From Kangiella profundi (lineage in GTDB: Bacteria; Pseudomonadota; Gammaproteobacteria; Enterobacterales; Kangiellaceae): DNA of 64,000 nt. Positions 1 to 7,552 of this stretch are shown here, piece after piece. The position numbers and the translations under genes were made by a program. A model generated the notes under the pieces. That model saw nothing but the letters and a program-made list of their open reading frames with translations. It did not search any database and was not told the DNA's origin. Position 1 is the stretch's first letter, and each line of letters begins with the position of its first letter. The stretch is taken from NCBI RefSeq assembly GCF_002838765.1, contig NZ_CP025120.1, forward strand, positions 1,612,001-1,676,000, given 5' to 3'.

Positions 1-3
1 GCC

Positions 4-573
4 ATGAGCATTCTTAATACCCTAATAGAGCGCGCTGAAAACCGATGTGAATTATGCCGCTCCAGTAAAGGACTAACCGTTTACGAAGTACCACCCGCCG
101 AAGCCAACTCTGACAAATGTGTGTTAGTTTGTGAGACCTGTTCAAACCAACTTGAAAATCCCGAACCAGTAGATATTCACCACTGGCGCTGCCTAAACGA
201 CTCAATGTGGAGTCAGGTTCCTGCAGTTCAGGTTGTGTCATGGAGAAGACTCAAAGTTCTAGCAGATCTTGGAGAAACCTGGGCACAGGAACAGCTGGAT
301 ATGATGTACATGGATGATGAAACACGTGCATGGGCAGAAATGGCACTTGCCGACGACACACGCGAACCAACCCTCGACAGTAACGGCACCCCACTTCAAG
401 CTGGTGATAATGTGGTACTGATTAAAAACCTCGACGTCAAAGGCGGCGGTTTCACAGCCAAAAGAGGTACCGCAGTACGTGGTATATCGTTAAGCGATAA
501 CCCACTGCACATTGAAGGACGTGTTAATGGCCAACGAATCGTTATTATCGCTGCCTATGTGAAGAAGTCTTAA
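4..573 (+). CDS. yjdM: PhnA/YjdM family zinc-ribbon protein
   Basis: Small soluble protein of the PhnA (YjdM) family, whose name comes from phosphonate operons but whose biochemical role is still unclear. The 189-residue product has an N-terminal zinc ribbon with CxxC pairs at Cys15/Cys18 and Cys43/Cys46, a helical middle part, and a C-terminal PhnA domain from about residue 125 (DSNGTPLQAGD) to the end. E. coli YjdM is shorter, so the middle segment is the extended form common in marine gammaproteobacteria (inference). The ATG lies 3 bases from the window edge, so its upstream signals are not visible. No phosphonate genes are nearby. Family assignment is firm, function is not. Confidence 0.88.
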   Translation: MSILNTLIERAENRCELCRSSKGLTVYEVPPAEANSDKCVLVCETCSNQLENPEPVDIHHWRCLNDSMWSQVPAVQVVSWRRLKVLADLGETWAQEQLDMMYMDDETRAWAEMALADDTREPTLDSNGTPLQAGDNVVLIKNLDVKGGGFTAKRGTAVRGISLSDNPLHIEGRVNGQRIVIIAAYVKKS

Positions 574-610
574 CTGATAAAAACTCCACAAGATAATCAA
601 ACACTCTAAA

Positions 611-645
611 GCATGTCATCCTGACGAAAGTCAGGATCTGCTCTT
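611..645. repeat. Dispersed palindrome, family A, copy 1
   Basis: ATCCTGAC (618-625), a GAAA loop and GTCAGGAT (630-637) form a perfect 8-bp hairpin, followed by CTGCTCTTT. The flanks match, in reverse orientation, the element at 29812-29846 and a partial copy at about 24476-24500. It lies between two convergent genes (yjdM and the PepSY gene) and could also act as a weak terminator, but it has no clear T-run. Confidence 0.6.
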
Positions 646-664
646 TAATGCCCTTTCCATCCCC

Positions 665-1708
665 CTAACTTCGAGTCTTCCGTTTTTGTCTGTACCACAA
701 CCAAAACCATACCCCGGTAACCGATAGCAAAATCAAAGCCACTCCACTCAGGAATATCACTGTCAGGTAGGTACCACCACCGATATTGGCAATATGAAGT
801 GGGTAAACTTTTTGCGCTAATCGATAACCCAAAGTCTGTTCTCGAATGTTGGTCCATTCGGTGATTTGATGGGTCTCAGGGTCAAATGCGATTCGGGTGC
901 GACCATTCTTATGCCACTCTTCTGGCTGAGTCATTCGCATACTGCTGGAAGCCCAAGATATTAACTTTGGCCTGGCTTCAGGCATTATGACTTCAGCTAC
1001 CGCAAATCGCTCCTGCCAGCTTGCGCTGCTTAAAGTTGGAATATCAATTACTGGTCGCTCTTCTCCTTGCAGTGGGAAAAGTGCTTTAAGAGCAGTTCCA
1101 ACCGCCGAGCACATCATGGCAGTACCAGTTGCAACTGCTATTAAGATTGGAAAGAAAAGTACCACGCCAAAGGTTCTGTGGGATTGCCATAAGGTCTGCC
1201 CCCACTGCTTCTGGCCAGGTTTTGATAATCGAATCGAAAAGTCTTTTTTACTCCAGCGTTTGCGCGGCCACCATTTTATGAGTCCAGAGAAGATCAAAAA
1301 TAGACAGCCAATGCCAAAAATACCCTGTAACTCTTTACCGAGCTCGTGCAAGAAAAGATGATGGTGAAACTCGACCATCCACTCGATCCAGTCACCCATC
1401 GCTGAACGCGACAAAAGCAACACTCCTTCAGCCGAATAATAGTGATGCGTCCCTTCGTCATCTACGGTTTCAATCCATGGGTGATAATCGGATGGCAGAA
1501 AAGCGTAATTTGCAGGATTCTGATCAAAAACTTTGGCTGCCTCTTGCTGTGTCGGAATAGCAGATAAGTTCAACTGCGGATAGGTCAGCTGCAATAGTTC
1601 TGTCTTAAACAGCAACAAAGTACCTGTTAAGGCAATCAATAAAAGCCAAAGGCTGAGCGCAAGGCCCAGCCATTTGTGCAGAATGGTTATGATTCGTCTG
1701 AACCGCAT
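665..1708 (-). CDS. PepSY-associated transmembrane protein (PiuB-like)
   Basis: Inner-membrane protein of the PepSY_TM (PiuB) family. Members usually sit beside siderophore receptors and are thought to help reduce or release siderophore iron, though this is proven for only a few. The 347-residue product has four hydrophobic segments: near residues 11-35, a second centred near 140, a third near 180-205, and a last near 320-340 followed by a basic tail (RQKRKTRS). A large soluble part lies between segments one and two. It starts 53 bases after the stop of the TonB receptor on the same strand, so the two are probably co-transcribed under the Fur-like site at 3926-3944. Iron-related function is inferred from this pairing. 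Confidence 0.82.
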   Translation of the reverse strand: MRFRRIITILHKWLGLALSLWLLLIALTGTLLLFKTELLQLTYPQLNLSAIPTQQEAAKVFDQNPANYAFLPSDYHPWIETVDDEGTHHYYSAEGVLLLSRSAMGDWIEWMVEFHHHLFLHELGKELQGIFGIGCLFLIFSGLIKWWPRKRWSKKDFSIRLSKPGQKQWGQTLWQSHRTFGVVLFFPILIAVATGTAMMCSAVGTALKALFPLQGEERPVIDIPTLSSASWQERFAVAEVIMPEARPKLISWASSSMRMTQPEEWHKNGRTRIAFDPETHQITEWTNIREQTLGYRLAQKVYPLHIANIGGGTYLTVIFLSGVALILLSVTGVWFWLWYRQKRKTRS

Positions 1709-1761
1709 TATGGTGTACCGCTCAGAGAATCATTTCTTGCTTATAGTTACTACTCAATGGC

Positions 1762-3891
1762 CTACCACTCATATTGCCAATTCACTGTGACAGCTCGACC
1801 ACGACCAGTAAAGTTTCGTGAGTCATTGCCAGCTGTTTGCGAATAATAAGTAAAGTAGTATTCATCGAATAGATTTTCTAGACCAATGGTAAACATGCCC
1901 GCATTCTGCGTTGCAATGTTCATGGTGAAATCTACAGTGTCATAGCCATTAAAATTATTAATTGCTTCGGCACCAGTATAAATATTGCGGTCAAACAATT
2001 TATTCCATTGCAGACGGGTATTGATGTCACCAGTCCAGTACTGAGTCCAGTATAGATTTAGGCGACGTGGAGTCATGTTACTACCGCCTAATGGCGTATC
2101 TACCTGCCCATCATCATCACTATCAAAGTCACCATCAGTATCGGCATACATCAAGCCAACTGTGGCATCATTATTGAGTGCATAGTTGGTATCGATTTCA
2201 AATCCTGAGATCTCAGTCTTTTCACGATTGACGATAAAAATACCATCAGCATTTGGCGACAAACGCGCACCTAAATCAGAATTTGACTCAAAGTAACTCG
2301 CAGAGAAGTTTAGCGATTGACCGCGATACTCAACCCCCACCTCGTTATTGTCAGTCACAACAGGTTGAAGATTCAGGAAACTTTCCACCTGTTGATCTGG
2401 TTGATCAATTGCTCGTAACACTCGACCAACATCAGGCATGCTGAATGCTTCGGAAACACTGATAAAACCACGCCATTCAGAGTTAAAGTTATAGACAGCA
2501 CCGAAATTAGTTAACAGTTCATTAAATGAAGGACTACCGCCTTCAACAAAAGTACTGTTATATGAGTACAAAGTCGTGAAGTCATCGACCTTCAAGTTAC
2601 CGTACTCGTAACGCAAGCCAGCACTTAACGTCAGGCCATTATTCATATAACGGGCCTGCACATAAGGAGCCCAGTTCTCAAAGCTGGTTTCAGGCACCCA
2701 TTTACGACCTGTCTGAGCCAACTCCTGATAAGTTGTATCTTCCAGGAAATCCACACCAGCAGTCATATCCAGTGGCATGTCAGCAATTTGTTGCCAGTTT
2801 AATGTTACGCGTGAACCTAATTTGTTGGAGTCATTGCGCGACTGATCAAAAATATCAGTACCATAGGCAGGATCCTGAAAAGTTGCAAAATTGCCGCCAC
2901 CGTACAGTGCAGAAAAATCCTGTGAGAATAGCTGCCAATTCAAGGCGCCGCCCAAAAAGTTACTATCGCGCAATTCAAAGCTTGCGGTAGTGATTTCATT
3001 TTCAGCAGGGTCACCTTCCAGTAAACCTCGCTCTGATATAGCCGGAATACCAGCTGCCCTGTCACCGGTAACAGTGGTGTAATCCCCGTTAGAAGACAGT
3101 TGATAGTGATTTAGCATGACACGAATTTCTTGCTCGTCATTTAATCGATAGACTAATTTACCGAACAAATCCTGGCTTGAAGAATCCATGGTGTCACCCT
3201 GAGTGGTATCAACACCAATGGCATTACCGTTGCCATCAAAATACAAACCTGACTCTCTTAAATGAGCGCCAAGCATAATTTCGTAATTATCTTCACCATG
3301 ACTCCAAAGATAACCGGCATGATAACTTAGGCTGTCTGAAGAATCGGTTGGCTGGCTGGAGAAACCTGCATTCACTTCCTGCGAAGTACCACTGGCAGAT
3401 TTAGTAACAATATTTATGATACCGCCACTGGCTCCCATGCCCTGAATGGCACTGGCACCGTGAATAATTTCTACCCGCTCAATCATTAATGGATCAATTG
3501 TGTTTGCTGCACGTGCCCCATCCCTTAGTGGATTAGACTGTGGCACCCCATCAATCAAATATAGTGGCTTTCTGCCGCGCAACGTTTCACCTGAGCTGGT
3601 TAGCTTCTGACGCGATGGACTAAAAGATGGTACCAGGTTACCCAAAATATCAGAAAGTGAGTTAGCTACTGAAAGCTGTAAACGGATTTCGTCTCCATCT
3701 ATCACAGTAATAGTCGCCGGTACCGAACTGGCCGGAAGCGGCGCACGAGTCGCCATAATGGTCAATACTTCGGCATCCTTCTTGCCTTGTTCAGCAGCAG
3801 AAGACATCTCTTCTGCTGCATATAGGCTCCCCGGTAGAGCAATGCTCGATAAAGCTGCTAGAACAGCAATTGATATGACTGATTGTTTCAT
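1762..3891 (-). CDS. TonB-dependent siderophore receptor
   Basis: Outer-membrane TonB-dependent receptor of 709 residues with a signal peptide (MKQSVISIAVLAALSS..., cleavage near LYAA-EEM). The plug domain follows: an ATRAPLPASSVPATITVI segment, LRGRKPLYLIDGVPQ, and the IERVEIIHGASA / GGIINIVTK motifs typical of the plug. The C-terminal barrel ends in an aromatic residue (WQYEW). The plug resembles hydroxamate or carboxylate siderophore receptors of the IutA/PvuA type, but the ligand cannot be read from sequence. The ATG at 3891 is preferred over an in-frame TTG at 3933 because the latter lies inside the Fur-box-like sequence and would add residues before the signal peptide. It heads an apparent operon with the PepSY protein. 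Confidence 0.9.
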   Translation of the reverse strand: MKQSVISIAVLAALSSIALPGSLYAAEEMSSAAEQGKKDAEVLTIMATRAPLPASSVPATITVIDGDEIRLQLSVANSLSDILGNLVPSFSPSRQKLTSSGETLRGRKPLYLIDGVPQSNPLRDGARAANTIDPLMIERVEIIHGASAIQGMGASGGIINIVTKSASGTSQEVNAGFSSQPTDSSDSLSYHAGYLWSHGEDNYEIMLGAHLRESGLYFDGNGNAIGVDTTQGDTMDSSSQDLFGKLVYRLNDEQEIRVMLNHYQLSSNGDYTTVTGDRAAGIPAISERGLLEGDPAENEITTASFELRDSNFLGGALNWQLFSQDFSALYGGGNFATFQDPAYGTDIFDQSRNDSNKLGSRVTLNWQQIADMPLDMTAGVDFLEDTTYQELAQTGRKWVPETSFENWAPYVQARYMNNGLTLSAGLRYEYGNLKVDDFTTLYSYNSTFVEGGSPSFNELLTNFGAVYNFNSEWRGFISVSEAFSMPDVGRVLRAIDQPDQQVESFLNLQPVVTDNNEVGVEYRGQSLNFSASYFESNSDLGARLSPNADGIFIVNREKTEISGFEIDTNYALNNDATVGLMYADTDGDFDSDDDGQVDTPLGGSNMTPRRLNLYWTQYWTGDINTRLQWNKLFDRNIYTGAEAINNFNGYDTVDFTMNIATQNAGMFTIGLENLFDEYYFTYYSQTAGNDSRNFTGRGRAVTVNWQYEW

Positions 3892-3925
3892 GATTATGCA
3901 AACCCTGTTTAATGAGGATGCAAAT

Positions 3926-3944
3926 GATAACAATTCCCATTATC
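3926..3944 (-). promoter_or_regulatory. Fur-box-like operator upstream of TonB receptor
   Basis: On the minus strand the sequence reads GATAATGGGAATTGTTATC, matching 14 of 19 positions of the classical Fur consensus GATAATGATAATCATTATC, including both outer half-sites. It ends 35 bases before the receptor ATG, where repressor binding would block transcription. Iron-loaded Fur repression of the receptor and PepSY gene is the natural reading, but binding is inferred. Confidence 0.65.
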
Positions 3945-4018
3945 AGATCAAGTCTTTTTTGCATTGCCACTGAGAAATATCAATAAATTAGAAAGCACTA
4001 ATTAAAAGTGTTAGGCAT

Positions 4019-4042
4019 AAAAAAACCGGCATTAGCCGGTTT
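4019..4042 (-). terminator. Rho-independent terminator after the 4063-4359 lipoprotein gene
   Basis: AAACCGGC (4023-4030), ATTA loop, GCCGGTTT (4035-4042). Read on the minus strand the stem is followed by a run of seven T. It lies 20 bases after the stop of the small lipoprotein gene and insulates the TonB receptor operon from it. Confidence 0.85.
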
Positions 4043-4062
4043 CTTTATCTTAAAGCTTCTTC

Positions 4063-4359
4063 TTATTTACCATTTGCCTGGTCAATAATCTCTTGAGCAG
4101 TCTTGCCATGAAGCTTTTCTTTCAATTCTTTCTCGATTTTTTCTTCATCGCCCATTGAACTGAAGCCAACTTGCATTGCAATACTCATCACCGCCTGACC
4201 CAACTCCATTTTTTCTTCTTCAGTCATGTCTTTCGTCATTTCTTCCATAGAAGCTTCCATGGTTTGATCATTAGTTGCATCAAAAGTAGGTTCGCTGTTA
4301 CACGCAGCTAAGGTTAGAGCCAAAAATAGTACAAATATAGAACGAATTAAAATTGTCAT
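4063..4359 (-). CDS. Small DUF6694-like lipoprotein
   Basis: 98-residue predicted lipoprotein. The signal peptide ends in the lipobox LAAC with the lipidated cysteine at position 20. The mature part is short, highly charged and methionine-rich (MEASMEEMTKDMTEEEKMELG), probably helical, with a FDATNDQTMEAS segment typical of the DUF6694 family of unknown function. It is a single-gene unit with its own terminator just downstream. No residue suggests catalysis, and the partner or role is unknown. Confidence 0.75.
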   Translation of the reverse strand: MTILIRSIFVLFLALTLAACNSEPTFDATNDQTMEASMEEMTKDMTEEEKMELGQAVMSIAMQVGFSSMGDEEKIEKELKEKLHGKTAQEIIDQANGK

Positions 4360-4424
4360 AGTGCTTCCCTCTTATTTAAGCAGCTCTCATCTTACTTGAA
4401 AATAAAGTCCGCTTCTAACAATAA

Positions 4425-4928
4425 TTAGGAGTCATTTAAAAAAAGTTCCATCACATAATCATCCATGACAAAGCCTCCCCCAATGTCCATAACAACCTCA
4501 TCAGTCTTCTTAAAGCCCATTCGCTCATAAGCAGTAATACTTCCGGTATTATGTTTATTTACCGTCAGCTGTATTCGCTTAAGGCCCTTTAGTTTTGTCT
4601 GCTCTTTGATGAAATCCATAGCCTGCTGACCAATGCCCTGCCCTCTTAATTGCGACAAGACATAAATTTTACTAAGGAACAGCGCCTCTCCTTTTGTGTA
4701 AAACGAAAGATATCCCACCAACAGCTCATCAAGCCATAAAGTATAATAGCTAACTCCCTCTGAAATCTGCTGCGACATTGCCGAGGCTGACTGGAGTTTA
4801 TGCAGCATGTACTCGACCTGCTCGGGGCCGATGATTGGTGTGTAATGCTCACGCCAGATAATATCGGCTAAATTGGCAATTGCAGTTAGGTCTTCTTCTT
4901 TTGCCTTGTTAATAGAAATCGGTTGCAT
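4425..4928 (-). CDS. GNAT family N-acetyltransferase
   Basis: 167-residue single-domain GNAT acetyltransferase. The acetyl-CoA binding motif A is visible as LRGQGIGQQAMDFI near residues 94-107, preceded by the beta-4 strand ALFLSKIYVLS, and followed by motif B (NTGSITAYERMGFKKT). Enzymes of this kind acetylate small amines, antibiotics or protein N-termini using acetyl-CoA; the substrate is not evident here. It is transcribed away from the SDR gene, whose start is about 60 bases off, so the two share a short divergent promoter region. No resistance function should be assumed. Confidence 0.85.
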   Translation of the reverse strand: MQPISINKAKEEDLTAIANLADIIWREHYTPIIGPEQVEYMLHKLQSASAMSQQISEGVSYYTLWLDELLVGYLSFYTKGEALFLSKIYVLSQLRGQGIGQQAMDFIKEQTKLKGLKRIQLTVNKHNTGSITAYERMGFKKTDEVVMDIGGGFVMDDYVMELFLNDS

Positions 4929-4990
4929 AGAGGCTTTGTTCCTATTGTTATCTTCACTTGTCGTTCACAGCTCACAGTAATAATAACACT

Positions 4991-5743
4991 ATGAGTATAG
5001 CAATCATATTCGGCGCTAATGGTGGTATTGGACAGGAGTTTGTTAAACAAGCTCTTGAGCGCCATGCTGTAGTTTATGCCTGTTCAAGACCATCAGAGCA
5101 ATCAGATGCTAAAACATTGCCCCACATCAAGGCTATGGATAATGGCCTACAGCTAGTTGATATTGATGTGCTCAATGAGGACCATCTCAAGAATTTAGCC
5201 GATAAGATAAGCAACCAATATGGACATGTCGATCTAATCGTCAACGCAACAGGTATTTTGCACGACCCTAATGGGCTACAGCCCGAAAAAAAAATAGAAG
5301 ACTTTAACCTGGACAACTTTAATAAAGTCTTTCAAATCAATACAGCCTCCACAGCATTAATTGCCAAGTATTTTATTTCACTGCTCAAGAAGTCTGAATC
5401 AATGCCAGCAGTATTTGCCAGCCTTTCAGCGCGCGTAGGAAGTATTGGGGATAATCAACTAGGAGGCTGGTACAGTTATCGCGCCAGCAAAGCAGCGCTT
5501 AATCAGATTGTGAAAACACTTTCAATCGAAGTGGCACGCCGCAACAAAAACACTGCTGTTATTGCACTTCATCCAGGCACAACAGATACAAAACTATCAA
5601 AACCATTTCAGCAAAATGTAAAGCCAGAGAAGCTCTTCTCAGCTTATTACTCTGTCAGCAAAATGTTTCAGATAATTGATAATCTATTTCTAGAAGATAA
5701 TGGTAAGTTTTTTGCATGGGATGGCTCCACTATAGAATGGTGA
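4991..5743 (+). CDS. Short-chain dehydrogenase/reductase
   Basis: Cytoplasmic SDR of about 250 residues. The N-terminal Rossmann motif IIFGANGGIGQE (GxxxGxG, residues 5-16), the NATG structural motif, and the catalytic YxxxK as YRASK after an upstream Ser (LSARVGS) are present, so an active NAD(P)(H) oxidoreductase is expected. It resembles the CsgA/C-factor-like and YciK-like subgroups, but the substrate cannot be deduced. The start was set at ATG 4991 because the in-frame TTG at 4958 gives a non-homologous low-complexity extension (SFTAHSNNNT). It converges on the membrane-protein gene that ends at 5756. Confidence 0.85.
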   Translation: MSIAIIFGANGGIGQEFVKQALERHAVVYACSRPSEQSDAKTLPHIKAMDNGLQLVDIDVLNEDHLKNLADKISNQYGHVDLIVNATGILHDPNGLQPEKKIEDFNLDNFNKVFQINTASTALIAKYFISLLKKSESMPAVFASLSARVGSIGDNQLGGWYSYRASKAALNQIVKTLSIEVARRNKNTAVIALHPGTTDTKLSKPFQQNVKPEKLFSAYYSVSKMFQIIDNLFLEDNGKFFAWDGSTIEW

Positions 5744-5755
5744 AGCCAATTGGAA

Positions 5756-6679
5756 TCAAGACTTAGACTGTGCTAGTTTCATTTTTGTCTTGATAGTATT
5801 AACGATTAACTCATCGACACGATTCTCCGAAGGTGCATTTAAATAAAAGTACTCTCCCCCAAGAGTCTCTATATAAATATGGCTATAGCTTTCTTCAGTA
5901 CCCTTTTGTTCGATACCGACAAATGCAATGTTGTCATAGGGTGTTGAAGCAACAAAAAGTTCACCGTCAGACATCTCATAACTGATAACTTTGTCCGAAG
6001 TAACGACACTTCCTAAAGTCCACAAAGAGTAAATACCACCGGAGAAAAAGATCTCAACTCTTTCAGAAGGGTCGATGATATTTTTCTGAAGTAACTCATC
6101 TTTATAATCAGCGCTTAACTGACTCGCTCGAGTAATTACTTTGGGCCCCCAATCAAGTCCGGCATATAAAAATCCATAGATTGCAGTGGCACAAAATACG
6201 ACATAAAGCGGAGTAGCTACCCACCAGGTTAACTTACCAGTAGGCTTATAATCAGGCTCATGCTGTTTTCTTATGCTATGGTATTTATACGTTGAAAAAG
6301 TCGCCTGACCTAAAAAAAGCGTCATCAATATAACAATCAATACTCCATTAATTGTTCCAGACGTATAAAAAATCAAAATCTTAGACGCCACATAATAAAG
6401 AAAGATAAGCGTAATGCTGGCACGACTTTTCCTATACACACCAACCGCAAAAATGGCAATAACTACCGCATCAATAAACAATCCTGAGGTTAAAACGGCA
6501 TTGATGCCTTGGGGAATATTCTGGGCGATGGCAAGTACGAGGCTCAGTAGCCCCATAGCAACAACCACCCAAAAACCGCGCCTCATTTTAATCCGGCATT
6601 CCTCAAACTCCGGCCCATAATCAATTTGAGAGTTATTCCCATCTAACTTATTCGTTTTATTAGTAAAATCAAATTCCAC
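5756..6679 (-). CDS. Hypothetical multi-pass membrane protein
   Basis: 307 residues, not recognised with certainty. After a charged N-terminus (about 30 residues) come four hydrophobic segments (near 34-53, 62-80, 88-107 and 112-128), a basic loop (STYKYHSIRKQHE), and a fifth segment near 150-172. The rest, about 130 residues, is soluble and shows beta-rich character with no catalytic motif. The N-terminal half resembles DUF2569-type four-helix membrane modules. An AGGAG lies 12 bases before the ATG, which is a somewhat long spacing. It converges with the SDR gene with only 12 bases between. Function unknown. Confidence 0.65.
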   Translation of the reverse strand: MEFDFTNKTNKLDGNNSQIDYGPEFEECRIKMRRGFWVVVAMGLLSLVLAIAQNIPQGINAVLTSGLFIDAVVIAIFAVGVYRKSRASITLIFLYYVASKILIFYTSGTINGVLIVILMTLFLGQATFSTYKYHSIRKQHEPDYKPTGKLTWWVATPLYVVFCATAIYGFLYAGLDWGPKVITRASQLSADYKDELLQKNIIDPSERVEIFFSGGIYSLWTLGSVVTSDKVISYEMSDGELFVASTPYDNIAFVGIEQKGTEESYSHIYIETLGGEYFYLNAPSENRVDELIVNTIKTKMKLAQSKS

Positions 6680-6871
6680 AATTAACTCCTAAACTATAAT
6701 TATTATCTTTTGATGCACAAAAATATAAGGGTTATATAAAAACTGAACAGCCATTTTAAGGGATTAGCCTCAAGCATCAATATAAATATTAAGGTTCATA
6801 CCCGCTATTTACGTATTTTTCACATACCTGCTGTTAGCTTAACCTTAAATTCGTGTTACAGGAGTTTAATT

Positions 6872-7408
6872 ATGAGTCGTTTACTATATGAGTCAGACAA
6901 ACTCAAACATATTCAAGCCACATATCAGGATTTAAAGGCACACGGTATATCAGATAGCGATCTCCATGTTATCGCTAAGAAGCAAGGCAAAGTCCTGCGC
7001 CGAGGTTTAAACACCGCAAACTTCTGGTACAAAACCAACGTTCTTAATGGCAGTTTCAAAGGTTTCATTGTCGGTACGATTATCGGCCTTTTAGTCGCCA
7101 CTACCCTCTATAACATGCAAGCTCTAGACGGCCTGTACAGCACCTTTGGCTTCGTAGCTACAACTATCTTACTCAGTGGATTTGGCACCTGGTTAGGTGG
7201 TCTATTGGGACTGGAAAGTAAGAACTACAAACTGCGTAAATATTACAACTTGGTTGATGAAGGTAAATATTTGTTGCTGATAGATATAAAAGAGAATGAT
7301 TTAAAAGCGATTGTACGGTCAATTCATCAGAATCACCCACAATTGACATTATTGAGTGATGAAATCGATACGGTCATTCCTTTCGACTTCATGCAGACCA
7401 CTCACTAA
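6872..7408 (+). CDS. Hypothetical two-helix membrane protein (glycine-zipper type)
   Basis: 178 residues. The first 55 residues are soluble and read like the N-terminal domain of stress proteins that sense or bind alpha-beta folds (ISDSDLHVIAKKQGKVLRRG). Two hydrophobic, glycine-spaced segments follow, GSFKGFIVGTIIGLLVATTLY and TTILLSGFGTWLGGLLGLES, and then a C-terminal soluble segment with a ferredoxin-like strand-helix pattern ending in DTVIPFD. This layout recalls DUF1269/YflT-like general stress proteins, but I do not claim identity. A clear ribosome-binding site (CAGGAG) precedes the ATG. The transcript ends in three stem-loops described separately. Confidence 0.65.
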   Translation: MSRLLYESDKLKHIQATYQDLKAHGISDSDLHVIAKKQGKVLRRGLNTANFWYKTNVLNGSFKGFIVGTIIGLLVATTLYNMQALDGLYSTFGFVATTILLSGFGTWLGGLLGLESKNYKLRKYYNLVDEGKYLLLIDIKENDLKAIVRSIHQNHPQLTLLSDEIDTVIPFDFMQTTH

Positions 7409-7442
7409 ACAGAATGAAAGATTACGCTAACGGATTAGTCAT

Positions 7443-7508
7443 AACCTTTTGAGGAAAGGTTCTTACCCTAGATATAAGATATCCCTCCTAACCCAACTAT
7501 CTTATATC
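7443..7508 (+). ncRNA. Two stem-loops in 3' UTR, possible 3'-derived sRNA
   Basis: Downstream of the 6872-7408 gene a 7-bp hairpin (AACCTTT 7443-7449 / AAAGGTT 7455-7461) is followed by a perfect 11-bp inverted repeat (GATATAAGATA 7471-7481 / TATCTTATATC 7498-7508), and then by a strong terminator at 7516-7541. Such order is typical of 3'-UTR-derived small RNAs, but no independent promoter could be identified. Treat as a candidate only. Confidence 0.35.
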
Positions 7509-7515
7509 ACTTTTT

Positions 7516-7541
7516 AGCTCCCTCACCGGGAGCTTTTTTTT
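7516..7541 (+). terminator. Rho-independent terminator
   Basis: AGCTCCC (7516-7522), TCACC loop, GGGAGCT (7528-7534), then eight T. Terminates the transcript of the 6872-7408 gene, 108 bases after its stop codon. The T-run direction fits the plus strand only. Confidence 0.88.
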
Positions 7542-7552
7542 AAGATTAATAT

